A DNA stretch of 64,000 nucleotides from Candidatus Scybalocola faecipullorum. GTDB lineage: Bacteria; Bacillota; Clostridia; Lachnospirales; Lachnospiraceae. Under the pieces are notes generated by a model. That model ran no database searches and was not told the DNA's origin. It saw only the letters and a list, made by a program, of their open reading frames with translations. Below are positions 29,344 to 38,606 of this stretch, piece after piece. Position 1 is the first letter of the stretch. Each line of letters starts with the position of its first letter. A program made the translations under genes and the position numbers. Location of the stretch: contig DVJY01000066.1 of the NCBI GenBank assembly GCA_018716485.1, forward strand, positions 1-64,000, in the 5' to 3' direction.

Positions 29344-29871
29344 ATGATAATCAATATATCTGAATTATTATCTGCAACTGAAAAAAAAGAACACTATACG
29401 GTGCCGTTGGAAAAAGATGATTTCCGTATTCAGGGTCGGAGATATCCGATCATATCAAAGTCACCGGTAGAGATTGATATTATAAATCAGGGCGAGCGCA
29501 AAATATGTGTGGACGCCAAGGTCAGTCTTGTTGTAGATATTCCATGTGACAGATGTCTGGAAGATGTATCGACGAAGTTTGAGTTTGACATTCATAAGGA
29601 ACTTGATCTGAATGAATCTGACGAAGACAGAGTCAGAGATATGGATGAGACAAGTTATGTGGAGCATAGCAGCCTGGATGTTGATTTAATGGTTTATAAC
29701 GAGATGCTGATTCACTTTCCGATGAAAACGCTCTGCAAAGAAGACTGCAAAGGTTTATGTCCGAAATGCGGCCATAACCTGAATCTTGGAGAGTGCGGAT
29801 GTGATCGGGAATCTCTTGATCCAAGGATGGCAGCCATCCGAGATATCTTTAATAATTTTAAGGAGGTGTAA
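29344..29871 (+). CDS. YceD-family DUF177 protein (large ribosomal RNA accumulation)
   Basis: A 175-residue DUF177 protein. Members precede rpmF in most bacteria and are linked to 23S rRNA accumulation. A conserved zinc-type pattern is seen: CDRCLEDV near residue 65, and CKEDCKGLCPKCGHNLNLGECGC near the C-terminus. ATG 29344 is preferred because AGGAGA lies 7 bases upstream; the ATG at 29338 abuts that site. It ends 3 bases before rpmF. Confidence 0.93.
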   Translation: MIINISELLSATEKKEHYTVPLEKDDFRIQGRRYPIISKSPVEIDIINQGERKICVDAKVSLVVDIPCDRCLEDVSTKFEFDIHKELDLNESDEDRVRDMDETSYVEHSSLDVDLMVYNEMLIHFPMKTLCKEDCKGLCPKCGHNLNLGECGCDRESLDPRMAAIRDIFNNFKEV

Positions 29872-29874
29872 TCC

Positions 29875-30054
29875 ATGTCAATCTGTCCAAAGAATAAATC
29901 ATCAAAAGCAAGACGCGACAGCCGCAGAGCAAACTGGAAAATGACTGCGCCGGCTTTAGTTAAGTGCAGCAAATGCGGTGAATTAATGATGCCTCACAGA
30001 GTATGCAAAAACTGTGGCACATATAATAAGAAGGAAATCATTCCTCAGGATTGA
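29875..30054 (+). CDS. rpmF: Ribosomal protein L32
   Basis: A 59-residue large-subunit protein (MSICPKNKSSKARRDSRRAN at the N-terminus). It has the zinc-binding form with CSKCGE and CKNCGT. AAGGAGGTG overlaps the end of the DUF177 gene upstream. The common L32 start MAVPKxKxSK is replaced by MSICPKNKSSK, adding a cysteine near the N-terminus. Confidence 0.97.
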   Translation: MSICPKNKSSKARRDSRRANWKMTAPALVKCSKCGELMMPHRVCKNCGTYNKKEIIPQD

Positions 30055-30075
30055 TGAACAAAATATGTTAAGATA

Positions 30076-30115
30076 AAAATAAGATCTTCTGTGCATGCAG
30101 AAGGTCTTATTTTTT
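30076..30115 (+). terminator. Terminator after rpmF
   Basis: AAAATAAGATCTTCT (30076-30090) pairs with AGAAGGTCTTATTTT (30100-30114) with one G-T pair, followed by T residues. Confidence 0.88.
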
Positions 30116-30281
30116 ACAATATTTTAACATAGTCCTGATAGATTCCTGTGCCTATTTTATATATATTAATGTCAGGCGGAAAATCCGCGGCGGACATTAA
30201 AAGTAAAGCGAGGAAAACTGAATGGGTAAAATTTATGTTTTGGATACGAATAAATAGGTTATAGGAGATGCAGACGACAGA

Positions 30282-30950
30282 TTGGAAAAGAAGATATATT
30301 TTAAGCAAATACAAAAAAATGAAGAAATTCATGCAATGATCGAAAAAGGAAATGAGATTTTAAAAACCCTTGGTTATACGGAACATTCAGTGAAACATGC
30401 CTCAAAAGTTTCAGCTGTGGCAGCCGATTTGCTGACAAAACTGGAATATGATAAACATACGGCACAGCTGGCACGTATTGCCGGATATATGCATGACATC
30501 GGGAATTGCATCAACAGACATGATCACGCGCAAAGCGGCGCAATTTTGGCATATCAAATTTTAAAAGAGATGCAGATGCCGCTGGATGATATTTTGACGA
30601 TTGCTGCGGCAATCGGAAACCATGACGAGCATACAGGCACTGCAGTTGACGCTGTGTCGGCTGCGGTTATTTTGGCGGATAAAACGGATGTCCGCCGCAA
30701 TCGTGTGCAAAATCCTGTACTTTCAGATTTTGACGCCCATGACAGAGTCAATTATGCAGTGCTTTCTTCGGGACTGGAACTGCGGAAAGATAAAAAAATT
30801 ATTCAGATGAATATGGAATTGGATGATAGTATGTGTTCGGTCATGGATTATTTTGAAATTTTTCTTGAACGGATGATGATGTGCAGGAAAGCGGCGGATG
30901 TATTGGGATGTAAATTTAAACTTGTGGCCAATGGCAGTAAATTATGCTGA
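30282..30950 (+). CDS. HD-domain phosphohydrolase-like protein
   Basis: A 222-residue protein with an HD domain: HSVKHASKV, then YMHDIGNCINRHDH (the HD pair and a further His) and IGNHDEH. It is probably a metal-dependent phosphohydrolase; the substrate is unknown. The start is uncertain. TTG 30282 lies 14 bases after TAGGAG, while the ATG right after that site (30268) is in another frame and stops after 23 codons. The next in-frame ATG is residue 19. A single-base change could have disturbed the start region. Confidence 0.75.
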   Translation: MEKKIYFKQIQKNEEIHAMIEKGNEILKTLGYTEHSVKHASKVSAVAADLLTKLEYDKHTAQLARIAGYMHDIGNCINRHDHAQSGAILAYQILKEMQMPLDDILTIAAAIGNHDEHTGTAVDAVSAAVILADKTDVRRNRVQNPVLSDFDAHDRVNYAVLSSGLELRKDKKIIQMNMELDDSMCSVMDYFEIFLERMMMCRKAADVLGCKFKLVANGSKLC

Positions 30951-31058
30951 CAGAATCTTATTTTTGCCTTTTCAAGCAGCTGCATGATGTGATATGATAA
31001 GAAATGTATACGGTGTAAAACAGCGCGTATACGTTGACCGAGACTCTAATAAAGCGAG

Positions 31059-31988
31059 ATGAGAGACATGCCACTTATTTATCAGTTGGGCGAATGTTTA
31101 AACGAATTAGAAGATGCACAAATCTGGCTGGCACATAAAACACCGACGGTTTTTATTACAAATTCGGCGGAGGCCAGAGAGGTGCTGGATCTGGCCGGTA
31201 TCGTATATGATGGCGAGATTCAGCTGGAAAAGGTTGGATTTTGTAAAATGGAGACGCAGCAGGAGTGTATGGCGGGAACATTGTATATTCCAAAACTTTC
31301 AGATGTTCTCGGTGAACGCTACCAGGTGATGTTTTTTGTCAATAGATATAATATTGTGATTGTCGATGACGGTAATTTTTCCAGAAGACTTGTTAAGCGC
31401 ATTAAGCGTAAAAGGACAAATCAGGGTGAGACAAAAGAACGGTTTATCTATAATTTTATTGCGGAATTTATGAGCAGAGATTTGGAGCTGCTTGCCCAAT
31501 ATGAAAAAAAGCTGCTGCGTATGGAAGACGAAGTCATGCATGGCGATATTGAAGATTTTCAGAGCGAATTGATGCCTATGCGCAGAAAACTGCTGATTTT
31601 GCGTGGCTATTATGATGAAATTATGGATGCCTGTAAAGAATTGGAAGATAATGAAAATAACTTTTTTGCCAAAAAACAGCTGAAGTATTTCGGAACGCTT
31701 TCTGACCGGGCGGATCGGCTGATGGGCCGGACCATCCATCTTCTGGATTATGCCCAGCAGGTAAAAGATGCCTATCAGGCGCAGATTGATGCAAAGCAGA
31801 ACAGCAATATGCAGTTTTTGACGGTGATATCGACCATTTTCTTCCCGCTGACATTGATCACCGGCTGGTACGGCATGAATTTTCAAAATATGCCGGAACT
31901 GGCTAACGGTTATCCGGGAGTGATTATTTTAAGTTTGATCGTTGTCGGTATTTGTATATTTATATTTAAAAAGAAAGACATTTTTTGA
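31059..31988 (+). CDS. corA: CorA-family divalent cation transporter
   Basis: A magnesium/cobalt channel-type transporter of 309 residues. The N-terminal cytoplasmic domain and a long helical stalk (about residues 120-245) precede two C-terminal membrane helices with the signature YGMNF in the loop. The segment LTLITGWYGMNFQNMPEL is typical. ATG 31059 or 31068 may be the start; neither has a strong ribosome binding site. No Mg riboswitch is visible in the 100 bases upstream. Confidence 0.92.
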   Translation: MRDMPLIYQLGECLNELEDAQIWLAHKTPTVFITNSAEAREVLDLAGIVYDGEIQLEKVGFCKMETQQECMAGTLYIPKLSDVLGERYQVMFFVNRYNIVIVDDGNFSRRLVKRIKRKRTNQGETKERFIYNFIAEFMSRDLELLAQYEKKLLRMEDEVMHGDIEDFQSELMPMRRKLLILRGYYDEIMDACKELEDNENNFFAKKQLKYFGTLSDRADRLMGRTIHLLDYAQQVKDAYQAQIDAKQNSNMQFLTVISTIFFPLTLITGWYGMNFQNMPELANGYPGVIILSLIVVGICIFIFKKKDIF

Positions 31989-31996
31989 ACGTTGAC

Positions 31997-32021
31997 GCCG
32001 CGCAGGATTTTCCTGCGCGGC
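31997..32021 (+). terminator. Strong GC hairpin after corA
   Basis: GCCGCGCAGGA (31997-32007) pairs perfectly with TCCTGCGCGGC (32011-32021); no T-tract follows, so it may protect the mRNA end rather than terminate on its own. Confidence 0.5.
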
Positions 32022-32129
32022 GCCGCTGATTCAACCGCTTTCGTTAAAAAGGGGATTGTTAAAACAGGCGCAGTAGTGATATGATAAAGAAGTAGATGTA
32101 TTGTGCAAGACTGAGAAAGGAATGAATAT

Positions 32130-32849
32130 ATGAAAACAAAGGATCATTTATGCCTTGCCAAATCAATTATGAGATATATGCGGACAAAAGAACACCATCG
32201 TGTCGCTTTTTTACTTGGCAATATACTGCCGGATCTGTCGCCGATTTCGTATTTTTATCCGTTTGCCGGCAACTGGTTCCAGGGACACTGTTTTAAGGGG
32301 AAAAAGCGTTTTATTGCTTCAAGGCTGACATCAAACTATAAAAATACGATGCTTTGGTGGTATTTAAACGGACGAGTGATGCATTATCTGGCGGACAGTT
32401 TTACAAAACCGCATCAGATAGAATTTAATTTTTCAAAAGAAGATCATGCGGAATACGAGGCAAGACTTCATACTTATTTTACGGATCGTATACGCAGGGA
32501 GAATTTGGCGGCAATTATTCCGGGTCTGACAAAAAAACAGCGGATTGCATGGCTGAACCGCCGGTATGAACAATATATGTGTGAAGCCAATGACATAGAG
32601 ACCGACTATCCGTTTATTGTAACGGCCGCGGCATTTGCACTGGAATGGCTGTGGGAAGCATCCGGAGAGCACCGGCCGCTGCGTTTTATACGGCCGATGC
32701 GGCAGGGTTCTGTATTTGGCCCTGTACACGGCTATGGAATCGGGCAAACTGTACCTGTAAAAGTGAAGTTTGGAAGTAAACTTCCAAATCTGCCATTATT
32801 GATGCAGCAGGTACGTCCGGAAAGAGGAAAAGATGAAGAGCAGCATTGA
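32130..32849 (+). CDS. Zinc-dependent phospholipase C-like protein
   Basis: A 239-residue protein of the zinc-dependent phospholipase C family. Candidate metal ligands are in HLCLAK, GNILPDLSP and NGRVMHYLADSFTKPHQ, the spacing expected for the metal-binding His/Asp set. There is no signal peptide, unlike secreted clostridial alpha-toxins, so it is an intracellular family member of unknown substrate and not a toxin call. GAAAGGAATG precedes ATG 32130. It is followed closely by an acetyltransferase gene. Confidence 0.75.
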   Translation: MKTKDHLCLAKSIMRYMRTKEHHRVAFLLGNILPDLSPISYFYPFAGNWFQGHCFKGKKRFIASRLTSNYKNTMLWWYLNGRVMHYLADSFTKPHQIEFNFSKEDHAEYEARLHTYFTDRIRRENLAAIIPGLTKKQRIAWLNRRYEQYMCEANDIETDYPFIVTAAAFALEWLWEASGEHRPLRFIRPMRQGSVFGPVHGYGIGQTVPVKVKFGSKLPNLPLLMQQVRPERGKDEEQH

Positions 32850-32863
32850 TTCAGGAGGTAATT

Positions 32864-34093
32864 ATGACACAAGCGTTGCATGACAAAAATTTTGTATTCA
32901 GGAAACTTAATCAGGGTGATATTGAAGAGTTTAACGATTTGCTCAGCTATGCCTTTCAGGTAACATCAACGGAGCTTAGAGAGTCGGGCTGGGAAAACAA
33001 AGATGACATTAAACGTTCAAAACAGCCGATTTTCGATTTTTCATATGTGCTTGGATGCTTTTATAAAGGAAGCCTTGCCAGCCAGATTGTCATTTACCCG
33101 ATGGAGGTTAATATACACGGAGAGATTTATAAAATGGGCGGACTGACCGGCGTGACGACCTATCCTGAATTTACAGGCCGGGGGCTGTCCCATGCGCTGA
33201 TCCGCAAAGGACTTGAATATATGAAGGAAAACGGCCAGACTATTTCCTTTCTGTATCCGTATTCCATACCCTTTTACAGGAAACAGGGCTGGGAGATTGT
33301 ATCCGATCAGATGACATTTACGATCAAAGACACCCAGCTGCCTAAGAAACGTCCGGTCAGCGGTATGATCGAACGTGTCGATATCGATGACGAAGATATT
33401 AAAAATGTCTATAAATATTTTGCCATGCAGCATCACGGCGCTCTGATCCGCGGTGAATTTGAATGGGAAGAATATTGGCGGTGGGATACCGAAGACATGA
33501 TGGCGGCAGTATATTATGATAAGGATGGAAAGCCGCTTGGATATGTGATTTATTTTATCGAAAATGACCGTATGCTGATCAAGGAAATGATTTATTTGAA
33601 TTCAGAAGCCAAAAACGGCATATGGAATTTTATCAGCGCCCATTATTCGATGGTATCTGAGGTGAAAGGCTATAATTATACCGGTGAGGCCATAGCTTTT
33701 CAGTTTGACGACAGTGAAATTAAAGAAACGATCCAGCCCTATTATATGGCGAGAATTGTCGATGTACAGCCTTTTATGGAAAATTATCCGTATCAGAACA
33801 ACGATGACAGTCTGACATTCTATTTCCGCGTCCATGACGCTACGGCGCCGTGGAATGAAGGTGCCTTTTATCTTCATTTTGAAAATAACGAACCAATTTG
33901 TGAAAAAGTGGATGAATATGAAGAATCGTATCTTGTGGAATTAGATATTTCTATTTTGACAACGATGATGATGGGATATAAACGTCCGACATATTTGTAT
34001 AATAATGATTACATAAAGGTCGATTATTATTTGCTCCATGCGCTTGAGATGCTGATCGAACCGAAAAAACCGTATTTTTCAGATTATTTTTAA
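32864..34093 (+). CDS. GNAT acetyltransferase, Eis-like
   Basis: A 409-residue protein with an N-terminal GNAT domain (GGLTGVTTYPEFTGRGLSHAL is the acetyl-CoA loop), a second GNAT-like domain, and a C-terminal sterol-carrier-like domain. This three-part order is that of Eis-type N-acetyltransferases. The acceptor substrate cannot be told from sequence, so no resistance role is claimed. ATG 32864 follows TCAGGAGGTAATT; the in-frame TTG at 32846 is inside the preceding gene. Confidence 0.82.
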   Translation: MTQALHDKNFVFRKLNQGDIEEFNDLLSYAFQVTSTELRESGWENKDDIKRSKQPIFDFSYVLGCFYKGSLASQIVIYPMEVNIHGEIYKMGGLTGVTTYPEFTGRGLSHALIRKGLEYMKENGQTISFLYPYSIPFYRKQGWEIVSDQMTFTIKDTQLPKKRPVSGMIERVDIDDEDIKNVYKYFAMQHHGALIRGEFEWEEYWRWDTEDMMAAVYYDKDGKPLGYVIYFIENDRMLIKEMIYLNSEAKNGIWNFISAHYSMVSEVKGYNYTGEAIAFQFDDSEIKETIQPYYMARIVDVQPFMENYPYQNNDDSLTFYFRVHDATAPWNEGAFYLHFENNEPICEKVDEYEESYLVELDISILTTMMMGYKRPTYLYNNDYIKVDYYLLHALEMLIEPKKPYFSDYF

Positions 34094-34129
34094 AATGCAT
34101 TCTATAAAAGAGAGCAGTGGGAGGTTCAC

Positions 34130-35752
34130 ATGAATTTTGAGATTATTAAAAAAGAAATTGAAGACGGACGGGCGGTCATCGGCATTGAGTTTGGTTCTAC
34201 GCGGATTAAAGCGGTGCTGACAGCCTCCGACGGCCGTCCGGCTGCTGCGGGAAGTTATCAGTGGGAAAACCGGTTGGAGGATGGCTTTTGGACTTACAGC
34301 CTTGAGGATATATGGATCGGGCTGCAGACATGCTATCAGTCGCTGGCCGGCGACGTGGAGAAAAAATACGGCATTCATCTGAAGAGGGCAGCCGCCATCG
34401 GCATCAGCGCGATGATGCACGGCTATATGGCCTTTGACAGTGACGGGCAGCTGCTTGTGCCTTTCAGAACATGGCGCAATACAAATACGGCTCAGGCGGC
34501 AAAAAAGCTGACGGCGCTGTTCGGATGTAATATTCCGCAGCGGTGGAGTATTGCCCATCTGTATCAGGCTGTTTTAAACGGTGAGGAGCATTTGGGCAGG
34601 CTTGATTATATGACAACACTGGCCGGTTATGTCCATTGGAAACTCAGCGGGCAAAAGGTGCTCGGCATCGGAGATGCGTCGGGGATGTTTCCGGTGGATT
34701 CAGAGACAAAAAATTACCGCTCGGATATGATGAAGTCTTTTGATGATATTGATCAGGTACATGCGATGGACATGCATATTGAGAAGCTGCTGCCAAAAGT
34801 GCTGACAGCGGGCCAGTGTGCAGGCGCACTGACTGAGGAAGGAGCGCGGCTTTTAGATATTTCGGGAAATCTTGAACCGGGGGCTTTGATGTGTCCGCCT
34901 GAAGGCGATGCGGGTACCGGCATGACGGCAACCAATAGTGTGGCGGTGCGTACAGGCAACGTTTCTGCGGGGACATCTGTATTTGCCATGGTTGTTCTTG
35001 AAAAACCGCTGTCCAAACTATATGAAGCCATTGATATGGTGACGACGCCGTCCGGTGAGCCGGTAGCTATGGTACACTGCAATAACTGTACATCGGATAT
35101 TAATGCATGGGCAGGATTATTTGATGAAGTCCTCGCGGCTTTCGGCTTGAATGTTGACCAGAATCTTTTATTTGAAACACTGTATCAAAAAGCCGCTTCG
35201 GGGGAAAAAGACGGGGGAGGACTGCTGTCCTACGGATATTATTCGGGAGAGCCGGTGACAGGCTTCGAATCCGGCTGCCCTCTGTTTGTACGCAGCCCGC
35301 AAGGCCGTCTCAATCTTGCCAATTTTATGCGCACTCACATTTACGGGGCATTGGGCGCATTGAGTACAGGTATGGAGATTTTGTTTGACGAACATGTGGG
35401 TATTGACAGGATGACCGGACACGGCGGCCTGTTTAAAACACCGATGATCGGACAGCAGATCATGTCGGCGGCAGTGAAAGCGCCGGTAACTGTGATGCAG
35501 ACAGCCGGCGAAGGCGGCGCGTGGGGCATCGGACTTCTGGCGCTTTATATGCTTGATGCTGCCGGGGAGGAAAGTCTGGATACATATTTAAATCGAAAGA
35601 TATTTTCAGATACCGACGGCGTTACAGTCACGGCTTCTGAGGAAGAAAGACTGGGATTTGATGCGTTTATGCGCAGTTATAAAAAAGGACTTGCCATTGA
35701 ACGGGCGGCAGTGGAGACGAAATGGCAGGATAAAACATTAAAGGAGTGCTGA
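34130..35752 (+). CDS. FGGY-family carbohydrate kinase
   Basis: A 540-residue sugar kinase of the FGGY family. The N-terminal phosphate-binding loop is GIEFGSTRIKAVL, the adenosine region GDAGTGMTATNSVAVRTGNVSAG, and a second phosphate loop lies near GGLFKTP. It overlaps the araD start region by a few bases, so the two form a kinase/epimerase pair. That suggests phosphorylation of an L-ribulose-like ketose followed by C4 epimerisation. No isomerase, transporter or regulator gene accompanies the pair in this window. The exact sugar is unknown. Confidence 0.87.
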   Translation: MNFEIIKKEIEDGRAVIGIEFGSTRIKAVLTASDGRPAAAGSYQWENRLEDGFWTYSLEDIWIGLQTCYQSLAGDVEKKYGIHLKRAAAIGISAMMHGYMAFDSDGQLLVPFRTWRNTNTAQAAKKLTALFGCNIPQRWSIAHLYQAVLNGEEHLGRLDYMTTLAGYVHWKLSGQKVLGIGDASGMFPVDSETKNYRSDMMKSFDDIDQVHAMDMHIEKLLPKVLTAGQCAGALTEEGARLLDISGNLEPGALMCPPEGDAGTGMTATNSVAVRTGNVSAGTSVFAMVVLEKPLSKLYEAIDMVTTPSGEPVAMVHCNNCTSDINAWAGLFDEVLAAFGLNVDQNLLFETLYQKAASGEKDGGGLLSYGYYSGEPVTGFESGCPLFVRSPQGRLNLANFMRTHIYGALGALSTGMEILFDEHVGIDRMTGHGGLFKTPMIGQQIMSAAVKAPVTVMQTAGEGGAWGIGLLALYMLDAAGEESLDTYLNRKIFSDTDGVTVTASEEERLGFDAFMRSYKKGLAIERAAVETKWQDKTLKEC

Positions 35753-35755
35753 TTG

Positions 35756-36451
35756 ATGCTTGAACAGTTAAAAATAGATGTCTGCGAGGCAAATAAGATG
35801 CTTCCGGAGTACGGGCTGGTCACTCTGACATGGGGAAATGTCAGCGGCTTTGACAAAGAAAGCGGATGTTTTGTCATCAAACCAAGCGGTGTAACGTATG
35901 ATGCGCTGACGCCTCAGATGATGGTCGTTGTAGATCTTCAGGGCCGTCAGGTGGAGGGCAGTCTTAGGCCGTCATCAGATACGCCGACCCATCTGGAATT
36001 GTATAAAGCATTTCCGGAGCTTGGCGGTATTGTACATACACATTCGGCGTGGGCTACAAGCTGGGCGCAGGCGGGCAGAGATATTCCGTGTTATGGTACG
36101 ACTCATGCGGATTATATGTATGGGGATATTCCGTGCCTTCGCGGTTTGACAGCCGAAGAGATTCAGAATGATTATGAAAAAAATACAGGACTTTTGATTA
36201 CGGATTACTTTAAAACAAAAGACTATAAAGCGATGCCGGCGGTACTTTGTAAAAACCACGGTGTATTTACATGGGGAAATTCTCCAAAAGAAGCTGTCCA
36301 ATATGCAGTCGTTCTTGAAGAAGTGGCGAAGATGGCGGCGCGCACAGAAAAGATTAATCCCAATGCCAAGCGGGCGCCGCAGCCGCTGATGGATAAACAT
36401 TATTTTAGAAAACATGGCGCCAACGCCTATTACGGTCAGAAAAACAGATAA
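35756..36451 (+). CDS. araD: L-ribulose-5-phosphate 4-epimerase
   Basis: A class II aldolase-fold zinc enzyme that converts L-ribulose-5-P to D-xylulose-5-P. The 231-residue length is exactly that of AraD. Zinc ligands are in VHTHSAWAT and CKNHGVF, with GTTHADYMYGDIPC between them. The N-terminal LTWGNVSGFD and IKPSGVTYD motifs are intact. ATG 35756 follows AAAGGAG by 9 bases. Confidence 0.95.
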   Translation: MLEQLKIDVCEANKMLPEYGLVTLTWGNVSGFDKESGCFVIKPSGVTYDALTPQMMVVVDLQGRQVEGSLRPSSDTPTHLELYKAFPELGGIVHTHSAWATSWAQAGRDIPCYGTTHADYMYGDIPCLRGLTAEEIQNDYEKNTGLLITDYFKTKDYKAMPAVLCKNHGVFTWGNSPKEAVQYAVVLEEVAKMAARTEKINPNAKRAPQPLMDKHYFRKHGANAYYGQKNR

Positions 36452-36507
36452 ATTTGACACTTTATCACATTAATTTGATATTAGATGTAGAAAAAAGCGG
36501 AAACTTT

Positions 36508-36516
36508 TGATATAAT
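36508..36516 (+). promoter_or_regulatory. Extended -10 promoter of the AGCS symporter gene
   Basis: TGATATAAT, an extended -10 element; no good -35 is seen. Confidence 0.6.
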
Positions 36517-36553
36517 ATTGCACGAAATATTTTTACGAAAAGGGGGAGTCCGC

Positions 36554-37984
36554 TTGCTCGACTCAATATCAGCTTTTTTTGCGGTCATCGTTTCGGGGAT
36601 CCAGAGTGTTGTTACTCAGATCAACGATATTTTGTGGGGTCCGCCGATGCTTATATTGCTCTGCGGCACACACCTGTTTCTGACATTCAGAACAGGATTT
36701 ATTCAGAAAAAAACTTTCAAAGGAATCAAACTGTCGGTCAGCCGTGATCCGGATGTGGAAGGCGATATCAGCCAGTTCGGCGCTTTAACGACGGCGCTTG
36801 CATCAACCATCGGCACAGGTAATATTATCGGTGTCGGTACAGCGATTGCTCTGGGCGGTCCGGGCGCTGTATTTTGGTGCTGGCTGACAGGGGTATTCGG
36901 TATTGCCACGAAATATGCAGAGTCATTGATTGCCGTGAAATACAGGGTTAAAAGTAAAGACGGCAGAATGATGGGCGGCGCCATGTATGCCCTTGACAGA
37001 GGTCTGCACCTGAAATGGCTCGCCGTGCTGTTTGCGCTGTTTGCGGCGATCGCATCCTTTGGTATTGGCTCTATGGTACAGAGTAATGCCATTGCTAATG
37101 TATGGAAAGAAAATCTTGACATGCCGGCGTGGATTGTCGGCGTTGTCTGTGCTGCGCTGACTGCGCTTGTCATTTTTGGCGGCGTCAAAGTCATTGCCAA
37201 AGTATGTGAGAAACTGGTGCCGTTCATGGCTATTTTCTATGTTCTTGGCTGCATTATTATATTAATTTATAATTGTGATTATATTATCCCGGCCATCCAG
37301 ACGATTGTGACGTTGGCCTTTAAGCCGGGGGCGGCAGCAGGTGGTCTTGTCGGTTCCGGTATTATGATGGCCGCCAGATATGGCGTTGCCAGAGGTCTTT
37401 TTTCAAATGAATCCGGTATGGGTTCTGCGCCGATCGTAGCGGCGGCTGCTCAGACGAGAAATCCGGTGAAACAGGCGCTCGTATCTTCTACAGGGACTTT
37501 TTGGGATACAGTCGTTGTCTGTGCGATGACAGGACTTGTGCTTGTCAGCAGTATTATGAAAAATCCGAACATCGATGTGGCAAATATTACAGACGGCAGT
37601 GAACTGACATCGCTGGCATTTGCCCAGATTCCTTTTATCGGTAAATTTATCCTTGTTGTCGGCATCGTATCTTTTGCCTATTCGACGATTTTAGGATGGG
37701 CTTATTACGGGGAACGCTGTATCGAGTACCTTGGCGGGCCGAAACTGCTGATGCCGTACAGAGTTTTATATATTGTCTCTATCGCTGTGGCGCCGCTTGT
37801 TACACTCCAGCTGGTGTGGGATCTTGCAGATACGTTTAATGCGCTGATGGCGATACCTAATATTATAGCTTTGCTTCTGTTGTCCGGCGTTATTGCCAAA
37901 GAAACGAAAAAGTATATCAATGATATAGAAAAGAAAGACACGACGCCGATTCCTGTAGTCGACGAACTGGAAAATATAAAATGA
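36554..37984 (+). CDS. Sodium:alanine/glycine symporter, AGCS family
   Basis: A 476-residue polytopic transporter that takes up alanine or glycine with sodium. The family signature GLFSNESGMGSAPIVAAAAQT is intact, as are GNIIGVGTAIALGGPGAVFW and ATKYAESLIAVKYR. The start was set at TTG 36554, because GGGGGAG lies 6 bases upstream; the frame is open to 36518 without support. A terminator follows. Confidence 0.94.
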   Translation: MLDSISAFFAVIVSGIQSVVTQINDILWGPPMLILLCGTHLFLTFRTGFIQKKTFKGIKLSVSRDPDVEGDISQFGALTTALASTIGTGNIIGVGTAIALGGPGAVFWCWLTGVFGIATKYAESLIAVKYRVKSKDGRMMGGAMYALDRGLHLKWLAVLFALFAAIASFGIGSMVQSNAIANVWKENLDMPAWIVGVVCAALTALVIFGGVKVIAKVCEKLVPFMAIFYVLGCIIILIYNCDYIIPAIQTIVTLAFKPGAAAGGLVGSGIMMAARYGVARGLFSNESGMGSAPIVAAAAQTRNPVKQALVSSTGTFWDTVVVCAMTGLVLVSSIMKNPNIDVANITDGSELTSLAFAQIPFIGKFILVVGIVSFAYSTILGWAYYGERCIEYLGGPKLLMPYRVLYIVSIAVAPLVTLQLVWDLADTFNALMAIPNIIALLLLSGVIAKETKKYINDIEKKDTTPIPVVDELENIK

Positions 37985-37992
37985 CCGATGAT

Positions 37993-38022
37993 AAAGAAGC
38001 CTGCATGCGCAGGCTTCTTTGT
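37993..38022 (+). terminator. Terminator after the symporter
   Basis: AAAGAAGCCTGC (37993-38004) pairs perfectly with GCAGGCTTCTTT (38009-38020). Confidence 0.85.
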
Positions 38023-38084
38023 GGTTTACATGCTTTAAATTAAACGTTATAATAGACCATATATGAAAGATTGGAGACTTGCCT

Positions 38085-38606
38085 ATGACTTGCCGAGAAG
38101 CCCAGTCGTGCATCGTGCCTTTTATCGAAGATAAAATGGATGATGAACGCATGGAACAATTTCTGCATCATATTGAAAACTGCTCGGAATGTTACGATGA
38201 ATTGGAAGTTTATTTTATTGTTTTTTCGGGTATCCGTCAGTTGGATAATGATCAGGAGGATATTTCTGATTTTAAAGGAGAACTTAAGAAATATATTCAA
38301 TCTAAAAAAGAAAAATATCATAAGAAGCACAAAAGATCATTGTGGATCAGAGTATCTATGGCTGCGTCAGCCTGCCTGATTGCCGCTGCGATAGGTATTG
38401 CGGCATTCTATCGGTTTGACGATACGGGTCTGTTTGAGGGCATTCAAAGACAGATTGATTATGTGAGCGGCAATTATACCGTGTCGGCAGTGCACAAAAG
38501 GCCGCGGGATGCCGTATGCCGTTATCTTACAAAAAACGACGGTACTATTAAAATTATCAGAGAAGTAGAGGAAGATCAAGATGGAGAAGAAAATCGTTCT
38601 GATTGA
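38085..38606 (+). CDS. zf-HC2 domain membrane protein (anti-sigma-like)
   Basis: A 173-residue protein. An N-terminal zinc-finger-like domain of the anti-sigma type contains C3 and HHIENCSECYDEL (the His-x3-Cys-x2-Cys pattern), and one membrane span is near residues 88-105. Such proteins usually sequester an ECF sigma factor, but no sigma gene is adjacent. Instead the coding end overlaps polA by 26 bases. ATG 38085 follows TTGGAGAC; TTG 38079 is the alternative. Confidence 0.75.
   Translation: MTCREAQSCIVPFIEDKMDDERMEQFLHHIENCSECYDELEVYFIVFSGIRQLDNDQEDISDFKGELKKYIQSKKEKYHKKHKRSLWIRVSMAASACLIAAAIGIAAFYRFDDTGLFEGIQRQIDYVSGNYTVSAVHKRPRDAVCRYLTKNDGTIKIIREVEEDQDGEENRSD

Noticed and set aside
32130..32849. 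Secreted phospholipase C toxin
   Set aside because: There is no signal peptide and only family-level metal motifs, so a toxin call is not supported.
32864..34093. Aminoglycoside resistance by an Eis enzyme
   Set aside because: Architecture is Eis-like but the substrate cannot be read from sequence, and the context is housekeeping.
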